From Brevinema_A sp051647245 (GTDB lineage Bacteria; Spirochaetota; Brevinematia; Brevinematales; Brevinemataceae), in assembly GCA_051647245.1 (NCBI GenBank), contig JBOFDS010000008.1, forward strand, positions 146,198 through 210,197: a stretch of 64,000 bases of DNA, read 5' to 3'. Positions 24,920 to 34,186 of this stretch are shown here, piece by piece. The position numbers were made by a program, and so were the translations under genes. Below the pieces are notes generated by a model, which did no database searches, was not told the origin of the DNA, and saw only the letters and a list, made by a program, of their open reading frames with translations. Each line of letters starts with the position of its first letter. Positions within the stretch are counted from its first letter, which is position 1.

Positions 24920-26853
24920 TTATTTTCCTTTTTTTCTGAGGTTATAGGGTTGAATTTTCGACCAGTTCCTTTGAAGAAACGGAGGAAAAATTCATAATAT
25001 TCTAAACGAAGTGTTTGGATCCCTACGATGAATCCTTCCATAACAATAATGAAAATATTTCCGAGGATCACTGTTAGATTAGCTGCAAAACCTGTGCCCC
25101 CAGCAAGATCACGAAGCGTAAAAATTGCCATCATGAGTGCTGCGTGGGTCAATGCAAAAGCTCCAATCCTGATAAAAGACAGAGTATTTGTGAGCATAGA
25201 GAGATAGAATTCAAACATATCAAAGAATCCCATCCACCAGTCCTTAAGCATACCATGTTTGTAAATCAAAGCTTCCCAGACCCTTTCTAGCCCAAGAAAG
25301 ATACTTAAAATAGTTACCGTCGGCCAGAGCATAGGATAGGAAATTCCAGCATATGCACCATAACCACCTAATAAAAGTAACGCATAAACAATAAAAGCGG
25401 TGATCCCTTTGTGAGAGAAGAATAACCCACCCCAGTCACGCATACGGATAAAGTTGATCACACCAAGCACAAAACTAAGCGTAATCACTCCAATACCAAA
25501 GAGACTCGTAATCATCAGCATACTGTTGATGTTATGGATAGGGCTCATCCAGATTGCTTCAGGTACATTGTAGCCGGCAGCTGCTTCATATCCAAAATAA
25601 GAACCATAAAGCAAGCCGAAAATACTAGAAGAAGTTCCCACCCAAATCATCAATCCAAAAATAAATCGGAGATCTTTTTTGGTGAAAAAGCCTATGATAC
25701 CTAGAGCAAGTAGGATCAAGCCTTGTCCGAAGTCTCCAAACATAGCCCCATACATTAAGACGTATAAAAGTGCAAAAATGATCGTTGGGTCAATTTCTTT
25801 ATAGTTTGGAACCCCAAATAAGGTCACCAAGGTTTCAAATGGTTTGAAAATCTTTGGGTTATTTAATTGAGTTGGCACCTCAATTTCTGTATTAAAGGTC
25901 TCTGTATCAGCAATTGTCAACTCATAGTTATCTTGACATTCTCTATCCAAGACCTTTTTAAGAGCTATATAATTTTTTTGAGAGATCCAACCAGATAGAA
26001 TAGCAAAACTACCTGAATATTTGATTTGAGTTTGAACAGAGTTTACTTTTTGGAAAACATTCAAAGAAAAAACGATCTGATGTAGATTTTCAAGTATGTT
26101 AGGGGTGATTGATTTGATTTTTTTATCAAGCTCAAATTCTTCATCACAAAGTAAGGTATATTCAAGCCCAAGACGCACCATATTCGCAACACCTTGTCCA
26201 AAAAATTCCAAAGGAAGTCCGTAGTTTTTAAAATAAAAACGATCTAATAATGCCTTTAATTCTTCTTCTTGTTCATGAGCAACAGTGATAAATACAATAT
26301 TACTGTCATTCACATGACCCTCATAAAGTAATTCACCTTCAAATTTTGATTCAAATTCATCCTTTAAGATATCAAAATTTACCGTATCGATAGTCCCCAA
26401 AATAGAATAAAGATGACGTACTTCTTTGATCTGTGTTTCAGGATTTGGAGTGAGCTGATTGTACATGCGTAAGCCTGCCATTTTCACGGCATACGCTTCC
26501 TTACGGCTACGTATTTCTTTATAGCTAGCTTGAAAACGTTGGACATCTTGTTTGTAATTTCGGAGATAACCACCAATATTAGGCAAGGTCAAATCTTCCT
26601 TATGTTCATAAAGATAAGGCACTGATTGAAATGCTTGATAAAACTGAATCAAATCTTGAGAAACACGTTGAAAATCAGCAATCATTCGTTTTTGATCATT
26701 TAACGGGTCTGTATTCCAAGAATGATTTTGGAGCAAAGCAGAATGCGGAGAAATCTCAAATTGACCAAATTCAACAATGTCTTTAGAGATCTTATCCATA
26801 TCTTTTTTCAGGACAAGCAAATCAATAAGGAGCATTTTTTGTGATGTAAACAT
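24916..26853 (-). CDS. atpI: V-type ATPase subunit I (a-type stator/rotor interface)
   Basis: 645 aa from the ATG with GAGGA upstream; the longer frame adds seven residues without a ribosome site. The cytosolic half (~1-320) is helical with coiled-coil character. The membrane half holds seven to eight helices, including YVLMYGAMFGDFGQGLILL, and the late helix with the essential Arg region (SFIRIGAFALTHAALM). This subunit forms the half-channels next to the K ring. It lies near the end of the operon and overlaps rsgA by four bases. Confidence 0.93.
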   Translation of the reverse strand: MFTSQKMLLIDLLVLKKDMDKISKDIVEFGQFEISPHSALLQNHSWNTDPLNDQKRMIADFQRVSQDLIQFYQAFQSVPYLYEHKEDLTLPNIGGYLRNYKQDVQRFQASYKEIRSRKEAYAVKMAGLRMYNQLTPNPETQIKEVRHLYSILGTIDTVNFDILKDEFESKFEGELLYEGHVNDSNIVFITVAHEQEEELKALLDRFYFKNYGLPLEFFGQGVANMVRLGLEYTLLCDEEFELDKKIKSITPNILENLHQIVFSLNVFQKVNSVQTQIKYSGSFAILSGWISQKNYIALKKVLDRECQDNYELTIADTETFNTEIEVPTQLNNPKIFKPFETLVTLFGVPNYKEIDPTIIFALLYVLMYGAMFGDFGQGLILLALGIIGFFTKKDLRFIFGLMIWVGTSSSIFGLLYGSYFGYEAAAGYNVPEAIWMSPIHNINSMLMITSLFGIGVITLSFVLGVINFIRMRDWGGLFFSHKGITAFIVYALLLLGGYGAYAGISYPMLWPTVTILSIFLGLERVWEALIYKHGMLKDWWMGFFDMFEFYLSMLTNTLSFIRIGAFALTHAALMMAIFTLRDLAGGTGFAANLTVILGNIFIIVMEGFIVGIQTLRLEYYEFFLRFFKGTGRKFNPITSEKKENK

Positions 26854-26879
26854 AAAAGTCCTCGAAGCTTCCAAAGTAA

Positions 26880-27875
26880 TTAAATAAATTGCTCCATATC
26901 AACATCTATCCCTATTTTCAGAGATTTTGCTTCTAAAATGGTCGCAATTTTTTGGAATTGTATTTTTTTTAATTGATAAAATGCTAGAAATGATGACAAT
27001 TCTGTCAAACCTTTATGCATTTGTTGACGACAAAGTTGCTCAGTTTTTTTACGGAAAATCAAACGTAATTCCGTAGCATCAGTAAGTTCTTGTGTTTCTA
27101 AATGATAAATTTCATTGATCTGTTTCAAAAAATCTAAGGGCGTAGGAGAATAAACGATTTTTTTCCATGATTCTGGATTTAGGAGATGAAACACATTAGG
27201 AACAAGCATCGAAGTCTCCACAGGATCAATTTCATAATGAAAACGATAACGAAATATCGTAACTAACTGCTCAAACTGAAGAGGTAATAAATAGAGTTTT
27301 TTTGCGTTTAATCGACTCTGCTGATCTATCTTTCTAATAGACATCACAAGACGAGCATGATAGAAATTATCTAATGCTGTTTCAAAAAACATGGTATTTT
27401 TTTCTTGCTCTGTTTTTTGGAGAGAAGGAATCAAAGATTCGTAGATTGTTCCTTGTAACAAATTTGTAAAGTCATGAATAGAACGAATCTCAAGGTATCG
27501 ATGATGAGGGATTGCAGTAGCAAATTCCACATCAATAAAATCCCCAAAATGCTTCCCTGAAATGATCATACGTGCAAGAAGTTTGAGATTTTCAACTTCA
27601 AATTCACGTGTTAACTCCGTCATCACACCCTTCCCTTCAGCACTCGTCAAATGTGTCGCCACATTGAGGTAATAAAGAAGAGATTGTTTTAATGATTTGA
27701 TAAATTGTGCAGGGCTATCTGTAGACATTTCGATTTTGTTTTCTTTTTGAACCACATGGGCCATCATCGCCACACTATCTTCCTCAATAAAGCTCATGAG
27801 ATCATTTTTTGAAAATAAAGACACATTCCAAGCACGTACTCTTACAGATAAAGGAATATACTGAACTGAAATCAT
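26880..27875 (-). CDS. atpC: V-type ATPase subunit C (central-stalk adaptor)
   Basis: 331 aa, almost entirely helical and soluble, the usual length for the V/A-ATPase C (d-type) subunit that couples the central stalk to the K ring. Similarity by eye is modest (NLKLLARMIISGKHFGDFID, RYRFHYEIDP), but length and position between the H-like and I subunits leave little doubt. It starts four bases before the H-like gene's stop region ends and has no separate promoter. Confidence 0.8.
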   Translation of the reverse strand: MISVQYIPLSVRVRAWNVSLFSKNDLMSFIEEDSVAMMAHVVQKENKIEMSTDSPAQFIKSLKQSLLYYLNVATHLTSAEGKGVMTELTREFEVENLKLLARMIISGKHFGDFIDVEFATAIPHHRYLEIRSIHDFTNLLQGTIYESLIPSLQKTEQEKNTMFFETALDNFYHARLVMSIRKIDQQSRLNAKKLYLLPLQFEQLVTIFRYRFHYEIDPVETSMLVPNVFHLLNPESWKKIVYSPTPLDFLKQINEIYHLETQELTDATELRLIFRKKTEQLCRQQMHKGLTELSSFLAFYQLKKIQFQKIATILEAKSLKIGIDVDMEQFI

Positions 27876-27879
27876 AATA

Positions 27880-28188
27880 CTACTCTTGCCAAAATTCTTG
27901 TGTTACTGTCTTAAGGATTGCATCTTTGTGTTGCTCAAATTGCTGACGCAAATCTGCTTCATAAGTATCTAAATCCTTAAAGAGTTCTACTTTATAGGCT
28001 TCTATTTTTTCTTGAAGATAGCTATCTTGTTCTGCTTTTAAATCAAAATATTTTTGCTCAAATTCTTCTTTAAGCATACGTTCTTTGACTTTTTCTTGTT
28101 CTTGAAGCTTTGTAATATCAGAAACAGCTTTATTTTTAATTTCGGAAATAGCAGATTCGATCTGGTAAATATCATCAATAATAGACAT
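27880..28188 (-). CDS. V-type ATPase subunit G/H-like coiled-coil protein
   Basis: 102 aa from the ATG with AGGAG upstream; the longer frame adds five residues. The whole chain is a charged heptad-rich helix (EEFEQKYFDLKAEQDSYLQE). This is the pattern of the peripheral-stalk partner (G in Thermus, H in archaea) that pairs with subunit E. Sequence identity cannot be judged by eye; position in the operon is the main support. Confidence 0.68.
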   Translation of the reverse strand: MSIIDDIYQIESAISEIKNKAVSDITKLQEQEKVKERMLKEEFEQKYFDLKAEQDSYLQEKIEAYKVELFKDLDTYEADLRQQFEQHKDAILKTVTQEFWQE

Positions 28189-28189
28189 T

Positions 28190-28636
28190 TTACTCTCCTG
28201 CAATCATGATAGCTAAGTTAGAACGAAGTAATTTTTTCTCGAGAGTCCCAAAACTATCAATAAAATTATCACTATTTGGTTCACGAGCAATCATGACAAA
28301 TTTTTCTGTACAAGGATCCCCTTTAATATACTGAATCAATTCTGCATAAGGATCTCCCTCAAGAAGTACGGTTTCGAGTTGTACTTGATACTGGTGAGCG
28401 GCACGTTTGACATAGTCGAGATATTTTTCTGCATCACGTTTGAGACTGTCCCCAAACATCGCGGATTCTTCTTCAAGAAAGATTTTATAACGTTGTAATT
28501 TTGCCAATGCTTCTTTATCCAAAACATGAATAGCAACAATTTTTGCATTTAAAAAGGCTGCCGTTTTGACTGCTCTATCTGTTACAATTTTACTTGTATC
28601 AGAACTAGTGACAGGGATAAAAATCTTACAATTCAT
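28190..28636 (-). CDS. Universal stress protein (UspA-type) embedded in the V-ATPase operon
   Basis: 148 aa, single Usp domain: N-terminal strand IFIPVTSSDTSKIVTDRAVK, the IVAIHVLDKE strand, a mid helix with LLEGDPYAELIQYI, and a C-terminal LLRSNLAIMIAGE strand. The ATP-binding G-x2-G-x9-G-S/T motif is not recognisable (IAREPNSDNFIDSFGTLEKK stands in its place), so it may not bind ATP. Its start overlaps the subunit D stop by 11 bases and its stop is one base from the H-like gene. That is tight coupling to ATPase genes. Confidence 0.75.
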   Translation of the reverse strand: MNCKIFIPVTSSDTSKIVTDRAVKTAAFLNAKIVAIHVLDKEALAKLQRYKIFLEEESAMFGDSLKRDAEKYLDYVKRAAHQYQVQLETVLLEGDPYAELIQYIKGDPCTEKFVMIAREPNSDNFIDSFGTLEKKLLRSNLAIMIAGE

Positions 28637-29291
28637 TAGCTTTCTCCTTTTTAAGCGCTTGCTTTACTTTATTTGCTTTGATACGTTTTACCTGGAATAA
28701 GGTTTCGCGATCTTTTTCTTCGAGAATTTCTTTGATAAATTTCATTGTAGAGGCCGTTTCAGGAATCACAAAATTATCCAAAGAATTAATACGACGCTGA
28801 GTTTTTTTGATTTCATTAACAAGACGCCAAGCCGTACTTTCTAAATAAGCAACTTCTGCCATCAAACCACGAATACTCTTGATTTTGAGGAGCATCTTAT
28901 CGAAAGCTGGTGTCGTACCAGATATTCCCATAGGAAGAGAGGCCTTGCTATTTTTGGTTTTATCAACAAAAAATAATTTTGGAACCGTTACCCCCATCAC
29001 AGAATGCATCATAATATCTGCTTCATAATCTTGAGGGACATTTTTGACAATCTTATCCAAGGTCTGTTCATCCAACTCCAAACGTAATGTTTTGAGACTT
29101 CTGAAGACCTCCATCAAAGAATTATCCAACTCCTCACGTTTTGTGCGGATATTGTTAAGCAAAGAACTAAGATTCATCACCAAAACTTCACGTTTTTGTT
29201 CAAGCAAAGAAAACCCCTCCTTTGCAAGGCTGAGATTTTCTTTAAGCATGGTGTAATTACTTTTAGTGGGAGTAATATTATTCTGAGGCAT
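28626..29291 (-). CDS. atpD: V-type ATPase subunit D (central rotor shaft)
   Basis: 221 aa. Long N- and C-terminal helices form the antiparallel coiled-coil rotor shaft: TKSNYTMLKENLSLAKEGF at the start and LVNEIKKTQRRINSLDNFVI near residue 175, both strong D-subunit signatures. The basic C-terminal tail is usual. It follows subunit B by 28 bases. Confidence 0.93.
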   Translation of the reverse strand: MPQNNITPTKSNYTMLKENLSLAKEGFSLLEQKREVLVMNLSSLLNNIRTKREELDNSLMEVFRSLKTLRLELDEQTLDKIVKNVPQDYEADIMMHSVMGVTVPKLFFVDKTKNSKASLPMGISGTTPAFDKMLLKIKSIRGLMAEVAYLESTAWRLVNEIKKTQRRINSLDNFVIPETASTMKFIKEILEEKDRETLFQVKRIKANKVKQALKKEKANEL

Positions 29292-29319
29292 AAGCGTACC
29301 TTTTTGTTAGATATATTAA

Positions 29320-30711
29320 TTAAAGATCGTCAGCACCAACATAGTAGAATTCAATATCTTGAGAGCTGAGATTTGTTAATTCTCTCTTTGGAAGAATAGA
29401 TAATAATTTCCAAGCAAGAGTTAAACTTTCTTCGATAGAACGATTTTCTGTCATACCTTGGTTGATAAATGTGTATTCAAATTCTTTACCAAATTTGAGA
29501 TAAAGTTTGTCGATATCTGTCATCTCATCTTCAGAGACAATCGCAGCAATCGCACGGACATCAAGTGCCTTCGCATAAGCTGCATAAAGTTGCATAAATA
29601 AGGATGGGTGATCTTTTCTGGTCAAACCTTCTCCAATAGCATCCTTCATCAAACGAGAAAGAGACGGAATCAAGGCCATAGGAGGATAAATACCAGCACT
29701 ATGCAATCCACGGTCAAGCACAATCTGCCCCTCCGTGATAAATCCTGTTAAGTCAGGAATTGGGTGGGTAATATCATCTCCAGGCATTGTCAAAATAGGA
29801 ATCTGCGTTACAGAGCCTTTTTTACCACGCACACGACCAGCTCTTTCATAAATAGTAGAAAGATCAGAGTACATGTATCCTGGGAATCCCTTACGAGAAG
29901 GAAGCTCACCACGAGCAGCACTAATTTCACGAAGCGCTTCGGCATAGGCTGTCATATCAGATAAAATCACGAGAACGTCCATTTCTTTATCGAAGGCAAG
30001 ATACTCAGCAAGCGTCAACGCCATACGTGGAGTAACAAGACGTTCGATCGCAGGATCATCGGCATAGTTGATAAAAAGAACGGAATTGTTTAAGGCTCCC
30101 GTCTCACGGAAAGATTCAATAAAGTAGGTAGCATCATCATGACGCATCCCCATCGCTGCAAAGACTACCACAAACTGATTTCCAGATTTGGAGGTAGCTT
30201 GTGCGGTGATTTGAGCTGCAAGTTGGTTGTGAGGAAGACCAGCTCCAGAGAAAATAGGTAATTTTTGACCGCGAACAACAGTATTCATGGTGTCGATTGC
30301 GGAGATACCTGTTTGGATGAAGTCGTGAGGGTATTCTCTTTCAATAGGATTTAAGGAGAATCCATTAATATCGCGAGAAAATTCCTTTTGAGGCATGTGC
30401 ATACCATCAATAGGCTGTCCCAATCCATTAAAAATACGCCCAAGCATCTCTGTAGAAACACCAATCTTGAGGGTTTCTTGAGAGAACTTGACGGATGTTG
30501 TTTGGAGATTGATACCGGCTGAATTTCCGTATAATTGTAATGCTGTGTATTCTTCTGTAATTTCAATAACAGATGCAAGGCTAGTAGATCCATCTTCAAA
30601 AGTCAATTCTGTGATCTCACCATAAGATACACCTGGAATTGTTTTAACAAAGACCAAAGATCCATTCACAGATTGGAGACCTTGATAGCTTTTTGTGATT
30701 TTCAAGTCCAT
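29320..30711 (-). CDS. atpB: V-type ATPase subunit B (non-catalytic)
   Basis: 463 aa, usual length. Signatures: TEMLGRIFNGLGQPIDG, PIFSGAGLPHNQLAAQI (degenerate P-loop, as expected for B), and DITHPIPDLTGFITEGQI. Pairs with A to make the A3B3 hexamer. Its ATG lies one base after the subunit A stop. Confidence 0.96.
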   Translation of the reverse strand: MDLKITKSYQGLQSVNGSLVFVKTIPGVSYGEITELTFEDGSTSLASVIEITEEYTALQLYGNSAGINLQTTSVKFSQETLKIGVSTEMLGRIFNGLGQPIDGMHMPQKEFSRDINGFSLNPIEREYPHDFIQTGISAIDTMNTVVRGQKLPIFSGAGLPHNQLAAQITAQATSKSGNQFVVVFAAMGMRHDDATYFIESFRETGALNNSVLFINYADDPAIERLVTPRMALTLAEYLAFDKEMDVLVILSDMTAYAEALREISAARGELPSRKGFPGYMYSDLSTIYERAGRVRGKKGSVTQIPILTMPGDDITHPIPDLTGFITEGQIVLDRGLHSAGIYPPMALIPSLSRLMKDAIGEGLTRKDHPSLFMQLYAAYAKALDVRAIAAIVSEDEMTDIDKLYLKFGKEFEYTFINQGMTENRSIEESLTLAWKLLSILPKRELTNLSSQDIEFYYVGADDL

Positions 30712-30712
30712 T

Positions 30713-32494
30713 TTAGCCCTCCATCACAGATTGATATTTTAAGCGTAATGCTTGCAATTCATCTTTCATAAATAATTCAAGTTTTTCGAGTTTATCAAGT
30801 TGATCGTTAGGAATTTCGATACGTGCACGCATGATCATCGCGATACTATCCAAAGCTCTGATTTCAAAAATAGGAGCTCCAAGCGCAATGATAGAAGTTG
30901 CTTCTTTATAGAAAGTCAACATCACACGAAGTAAGAGGAGTTGTTTTTCAGGAGTTGCGTACATATCGATTGCGTCATAAGCATTTTGTTTGAGGAAACC
31001 ATTGATGATCATACTTGCTGCTTCGACGATGAGACGCTCGTTCCCTGGTAACGCATCAGGACCAATGAGTTTGACAATTTTTTGAAGTTTATCATTTTTG
31101 AGGAGAAGATCCATAGCTTCTTGACGCATGGTTTCGAATTCTGGATCAACTTTTGACCACCAATTGGACACATAGGAAGAATATTCACTATAACTTTGAA
31201 TCCAATTAATAGAAGGATAGTGACGTGCAGAAGCGAGAGACTTATCCAATTCCCAAAAGGCACGAACGAAACGTTTTGTGTTTTGAGTAACAGGCTCGGA
31301 GAAGTCTCCTCCTGGAGGGGATACCGCTGCAATCATTGTTACGGAACCTTGGTTGCCGTTGATTGTTTTAACATTACCCGCTCTTTCATAGAAAGACGCC
31401 AAACGAGAACCTAAATATGCTGGGAACCCTTCTTCAGCAGGGATTTCTTCCAAACGACCTGACAATTCACGCAAAGCTTCCGCCCAACGAGATGATGAGT
31501 CTGCCATCACAGCAATATCATAACCCATATCACGGTAATACTCAGCGATGGTAATACCTGTATAAATAGAAGCCTCACGAGCAGTTACAGGCATATTTGA
31601 AGTGTTCGCGATCATTACCGTTTTTGAGAAGAGAGAATGTCCTGTATGAGGATCAATCAATTTTGGAAATTCTTCGATAACTTCGGTAATCTCATTTCCA
31701 CGCTCACCACAACCAATATAAATCACAGCATGAGCATTAGACCATTTTGCTAATTGGTGTTGAGTGATTGTTTTACCAGTACCAAAACCACCAGGAATCG
31801 CAACCGCTCCCCCTTTAGCAACAGGGAAGAAAACGTCAATAACACGTTGACCTGTTAATAGAGGTTCTGTTGGGAGATGACGCTGAGCATAAGGACGCGC
31901 AACTTTCACTGGCCAACGATGTGCCAATTTGAGTTCGTGGGAGACACCTTTTTCATCTTCAATAACCGCAATAACTTCGGTGATATTATATTCACCAGCT
32001 GGTGCGATGGATTTGACAATACCAGACACATTTGGAGGAGTCATAATTTTGTGGAGCATGAGTTCGGTTTCAGGTACTGTCCCTAAAACGCCAGCACGTC
32101 CGACTTTCTCACCGACAGAAACGGTTGGTGTGAAAGCCCATTTTTTGTTACGATCGAGGGCAGGCACGCTGACACCTCTTTCTAAATAAATACTTTTTGT
32201 TGTTTCAGCAATATCTCTGAGAGGGCGTTGAATACCATCAAAAACATTGGCAAGCAATCCTGGCCCTAATTCAACAAATAACATAGATCCTGTACCATAA
32301 ACAGGATCTCCAAGCTTTAGACCATCTGTTGTTTCATATACCTGAACGACAGCGGTATCTTTATCGACGCTGAGGACTTCTCCAATCAACTTCAATTCAG
32401 AAACATGCACTGTTTCCATTACTTGGAGGGTATCTGTGACATTAATAGAAATCAAAGGACCATTGATTCGAGTGATTGTACCTATAATACTCAC
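30713..32494 (-). CDS. atpA: V-type ATPase subunit A (catalytic)
   Basis: 593 aa, normal length. The P-loop reads GGFGTGKT, with the A-specific non-homologous insert before it (AHRWPVKVARPYAQRHLPTE downstream part). DSSSRWAEALRELSGRLEEI is a strong V-type A signature. Drives or uses ATP hydrolysis/synthesis at the A/B interface. It overlaps the subunit E stop by four bases (ATGA type). Confidence 0.97.
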   Translation of the reverse strand: MSIIGTITRINGPLISINVTDTLQVMETVHVSELKLIGEVLSVDKDTAVVQVYETTDGLKLGDPVYGTGSMLFVELGPGLLANVFDGIQRPLRDIAETTKSIYLERGVSVPALDRNKKWAFTPTVSVGEKVGRAGVLGTVPETELMLHKIMTPPNVSGIVKSIAPAGEYNITEVIAVIEDEKGVSHELKLAHRWPVKVARPYAQRHLPTEPLLTGQRVIDVFFPVAKGGAVAIPGGFGTGKTITQHQLAKWSNAHAVIYIGCGERGNEITEVIEEFPKLIDPHTGHSLFSKTVMIANTSNMPVTAREASIYTGITIAEYYRDMGYDIAVMADSSSRWAEALRELSGRLEEIPAEEGFPAYLGSRLASFYERAGNVKTINGNQGSVTMIAAVSPPGGDFSEPVTQNTKRFVRAFWELDKSLASARHYPSINWIQSYSEYSSYVSNWWSKVDPEFETMRQEAMDLLLKNDKLQKIVKLIGPDALPGNERLIVEAASMIINGFLKQNAYDAIDMYATPEKQLLLLRVMLTFYKEATSIIALGAPIFEIRALDSIAMIMRARIEIPNDQLDKLEKLELFMKDELQALRLKYQSVMEG

Positions 32495-33075
32495 GCTTTC
32501 TCCTTCAACACACGAAGTGCTGATTGTAATAAATATTCTTTTCTTTCTTGAAATAAGACATCAAAACTAAGATCAATCATCTCCCCAGTTTCACCAATAA
32601 TGATAAAACCTGCATTAATAGGAGAATTTTCTAAGGTATATTCCCAGTTCATTTCATTGAGAACTTTTTTGATAGTCTCATGATCACGATCAACAGCACG
32701 AACTGTGATTTTTTGAGTGTCCATAACAGCTAAAGCTTTTTTAAGCCAAGAAGATAAAATAGTCCCATAAGATCGATCTGTACGGACAAATTCTAAAAGG
32801 CTCTCTTTTACAAATCCCAAAACTTCATCAGAAATACGATTTTCGATGGCATTCATTTGTGCTTTATGTTGAAATTTTTGTTCTGATTTAAGAACTTCTT
32901 CTTTTTTAGATAATTGTGAATTTAATTGACGTTCTCTATCGAGAAAGACTTTTTCTAGCTCTTCACCGTAAGCCATCAATTTTTTCGCCATGGCAACTTT
33001 AACACTGTTAACTTGCTCGTCGGCTTCTTTTTTTGTTTCCGATTGAACGTGTTCAAACATTTGTTCCAAAGCCAT
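32491..33075 (-). CDS. atpE: V-type ATPase subunit E (peripheral stalk)
   Basis: 194 aa. The N-terminal ~90 residues are a charged coiled coil (Lys/Glu/Gln-rich). The C-terminal globular part has NAGFIIIGETGEMIDLSFD, the usual E-subunit end. It anchors the A3B3 head to subunit I together with the H-like partner. Confidence 0.9.
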   Translation of the reverse strand: MALEQMFEHVQSETKKEADEQVNSVKVAMAKKLMAYGEELEKVFLDRERQLNSQLSKKEEVLKSEQKFQHKAQMNAIENRISDEVLGFVKESLLEFVRTDRSYGTILSSWLKKALAVMDTQKITVRAVDRDHETIKKVLNEMNWEYTLENSPINAGFIIIGETGEMIDLSFDVLFQERKEYLLQSALRVLKEKA

Positions 33076-33101
33076 AATATCTCCTAAAAAAATGACAAAA
33101 T

Positions 33102-33404
33102 CTATGAAAGACCAATCACTTCTCTAATATACTTCATTAATTTATCACCAGCTTTGTAATTACCTTGAGAAGAGCTGATCTCAAGAATCGCAGGCCCACT
33201 ATTAGAGAAACGAACCTCATCAATCTCCTTAGATAATTCCATCGCATAACGCGCAGAAATCACCAAAAGACCAACGTCTTTTCGTTTGACACATTCAGCA
33301 AAAAGTTTTTTGAGATCTTCTTTTCCTTTTGCTGAGACAACTTCCATCCCACTCAAATAAAAAATAGGAGATACTTGCTCACCAACTAAGGCTACAACTT
33401 TCAT
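33102..33404 (-). CDS. atpF: V-type ATPase subunit F
   Basis: 100 aa, small alpha/beta protein: VALVGEQVSPIFYLSGMEVV at the start and ILEISSSQGNYKAGDKLMKY near the end, both typical. It binds the D shaft. It is the first gene after the hairpin that separates subunit K from the rest of the operon. Confidence 0.92.
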   Translation of the reverse strand: MKVVALVGEQVSPIFYLSGMEVVSAKGKEDLKKLFAECVKRKDVGLLVISARYAMELSKEIDEVRFSNSGPAILEISSSQGNYKAGDKLMKYIREVIGLS

Positions 33405-33420
33405 TTTGGATCCTTATTTT

Positions 33421-33457
33421 AAAATAAAAAGTTAGATTGGTTGTACACCAATCTAAC
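33421..33457 (-). terminator. Intrinsic terminator inside the V-ATPase operon, after subunit K
   Basis: Eleven-base-pair perfect stem GTTAGATTGGT / ACCAATCTAAC, loop of five, followed on the minus strand by TTTTTATTTT. The subunit K stop codon (33453-33455) lies inside the stem. No promoter is visible in the 49 bases before subunit F, so the downstream genes must depend on read-through. Confidence 0.82.
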
Positions 33458-33902
33458 CTAATTTTCCTAAAATCATAATAGCAATAATAACACCATAAAT
33501 AGCGATACCTTCAGAAAGTCCAACAAATAATAATGATGTTCCAAGCATTTTTGGGTTTTCACTAACTGCGCCAATAGCTGCTGATGCAGACATCCCTGTC
33601 GCAATACCTGTACCAATACATGCAAGACCTACGGACAAACCTGCTCCCAAGAACGCTGTTGCATAAGCTTCAGCTGGTAGTGTTGCGATAGTAGTTGCTG
33701 CTTCATTAGCAAATACAGGAGAAACATTAAAGATAGACGCAATCAAGAGACCACCCATAATTGTGAAGAATCCAATAAATCCACCCAAGACGCTTTTTGC
33801 AGCATGAGCTGGTACAAATCCTTGTTCTCTTTTGAGGTGTAAAGCAAAACCTACTAAACAGGTTAAACAGACCATTGCCATCAATGTGCCAATAACAAAC
33901 AT
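33453..33902 (-). CDS. atpK: V-type ATPase subunit K (membrane rotor ring, proteolipid)
   Basis: 149 aa, four helices in two hairpins. The ion-binding Glu lies in the last helix (FVGLSEGIAIYG); the first hairpin has no matching acid, as usual for duplicated c subunits. The start is the second in-frame ATG, because the first (33914) overlaps the ribosome site GGAGG that serves the second. It is first in the operon, behind a consensus promoter, and separated from the others by a terminator. Confidence 0.94.
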   Translation of the reverse strand: MFVIGTLMAMVCLTCLVGFALHLKREQGFVPAHAAKSVLGGFIGFFTIMGGLLIASIFNVSPVFANEAATTIATLPAEAYATAFLGAGLSVGLACIGTGIATGMSASAAIGAVSENPKMLGTSLLFVGLSEGIAIYGVIIAIMILGKLG

Positions 33903-33986
33903 AAAATCCTCCATGTTGATTTTAATATTTTTATAAATTTAGATTTTTATATAATTTCATGGGAAATATTGCTCTGATATATTCTT

Positions 33987-34015
33987 ATTATAATTCGCTA
34001 AAAGCCAAATGTCAA
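33987..34015 (-). promoter_or_regulatory. Consensus sigma-70 promoter of the V-ATPase operon
   Basis: Perfect TTGACA (34010-34015) and TATAAT (33987-33992) with the ideal 17-base spacer on the minus strand. The leader to subunit K is ~78 bases and AT-rich, with no structure seen. Confidence 0.85.
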
Positions 34016-34115
34016 CCAAAAAAAATCAAAACACTCAAAATAAACAACTCTATTTCCGATAAACAAAAAGACCTATTATAATAGAAAAATAAGCCAAAGA
34101 TTTTATGAAATATCC

Positions 34116-34143
34116 TTGACAATATTTTGATTTCTATTACAAT
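34116..34143 (+). promoter_or_regulatory. Sigma-70 promoter of the 174-aa acidic protein gene
   Basis: TTGACA (34116-34121) and TACAAT (34138-34143), 16 bases apart, 43 bases before the ATG. It excludes the longer open frame as the coding start. Confidence 0.6.
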
Positions 34144-34186
34144 AAAAGTGACCTCAATCACAAATTCCATCCGAGGAGAGATATTT

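Noticed and set aside
33903..33914. Upstream ATG as the subunit K start
   Set aside because: That ATG overlaps the GGAGG that correctly spaces the next in-frame ATG.
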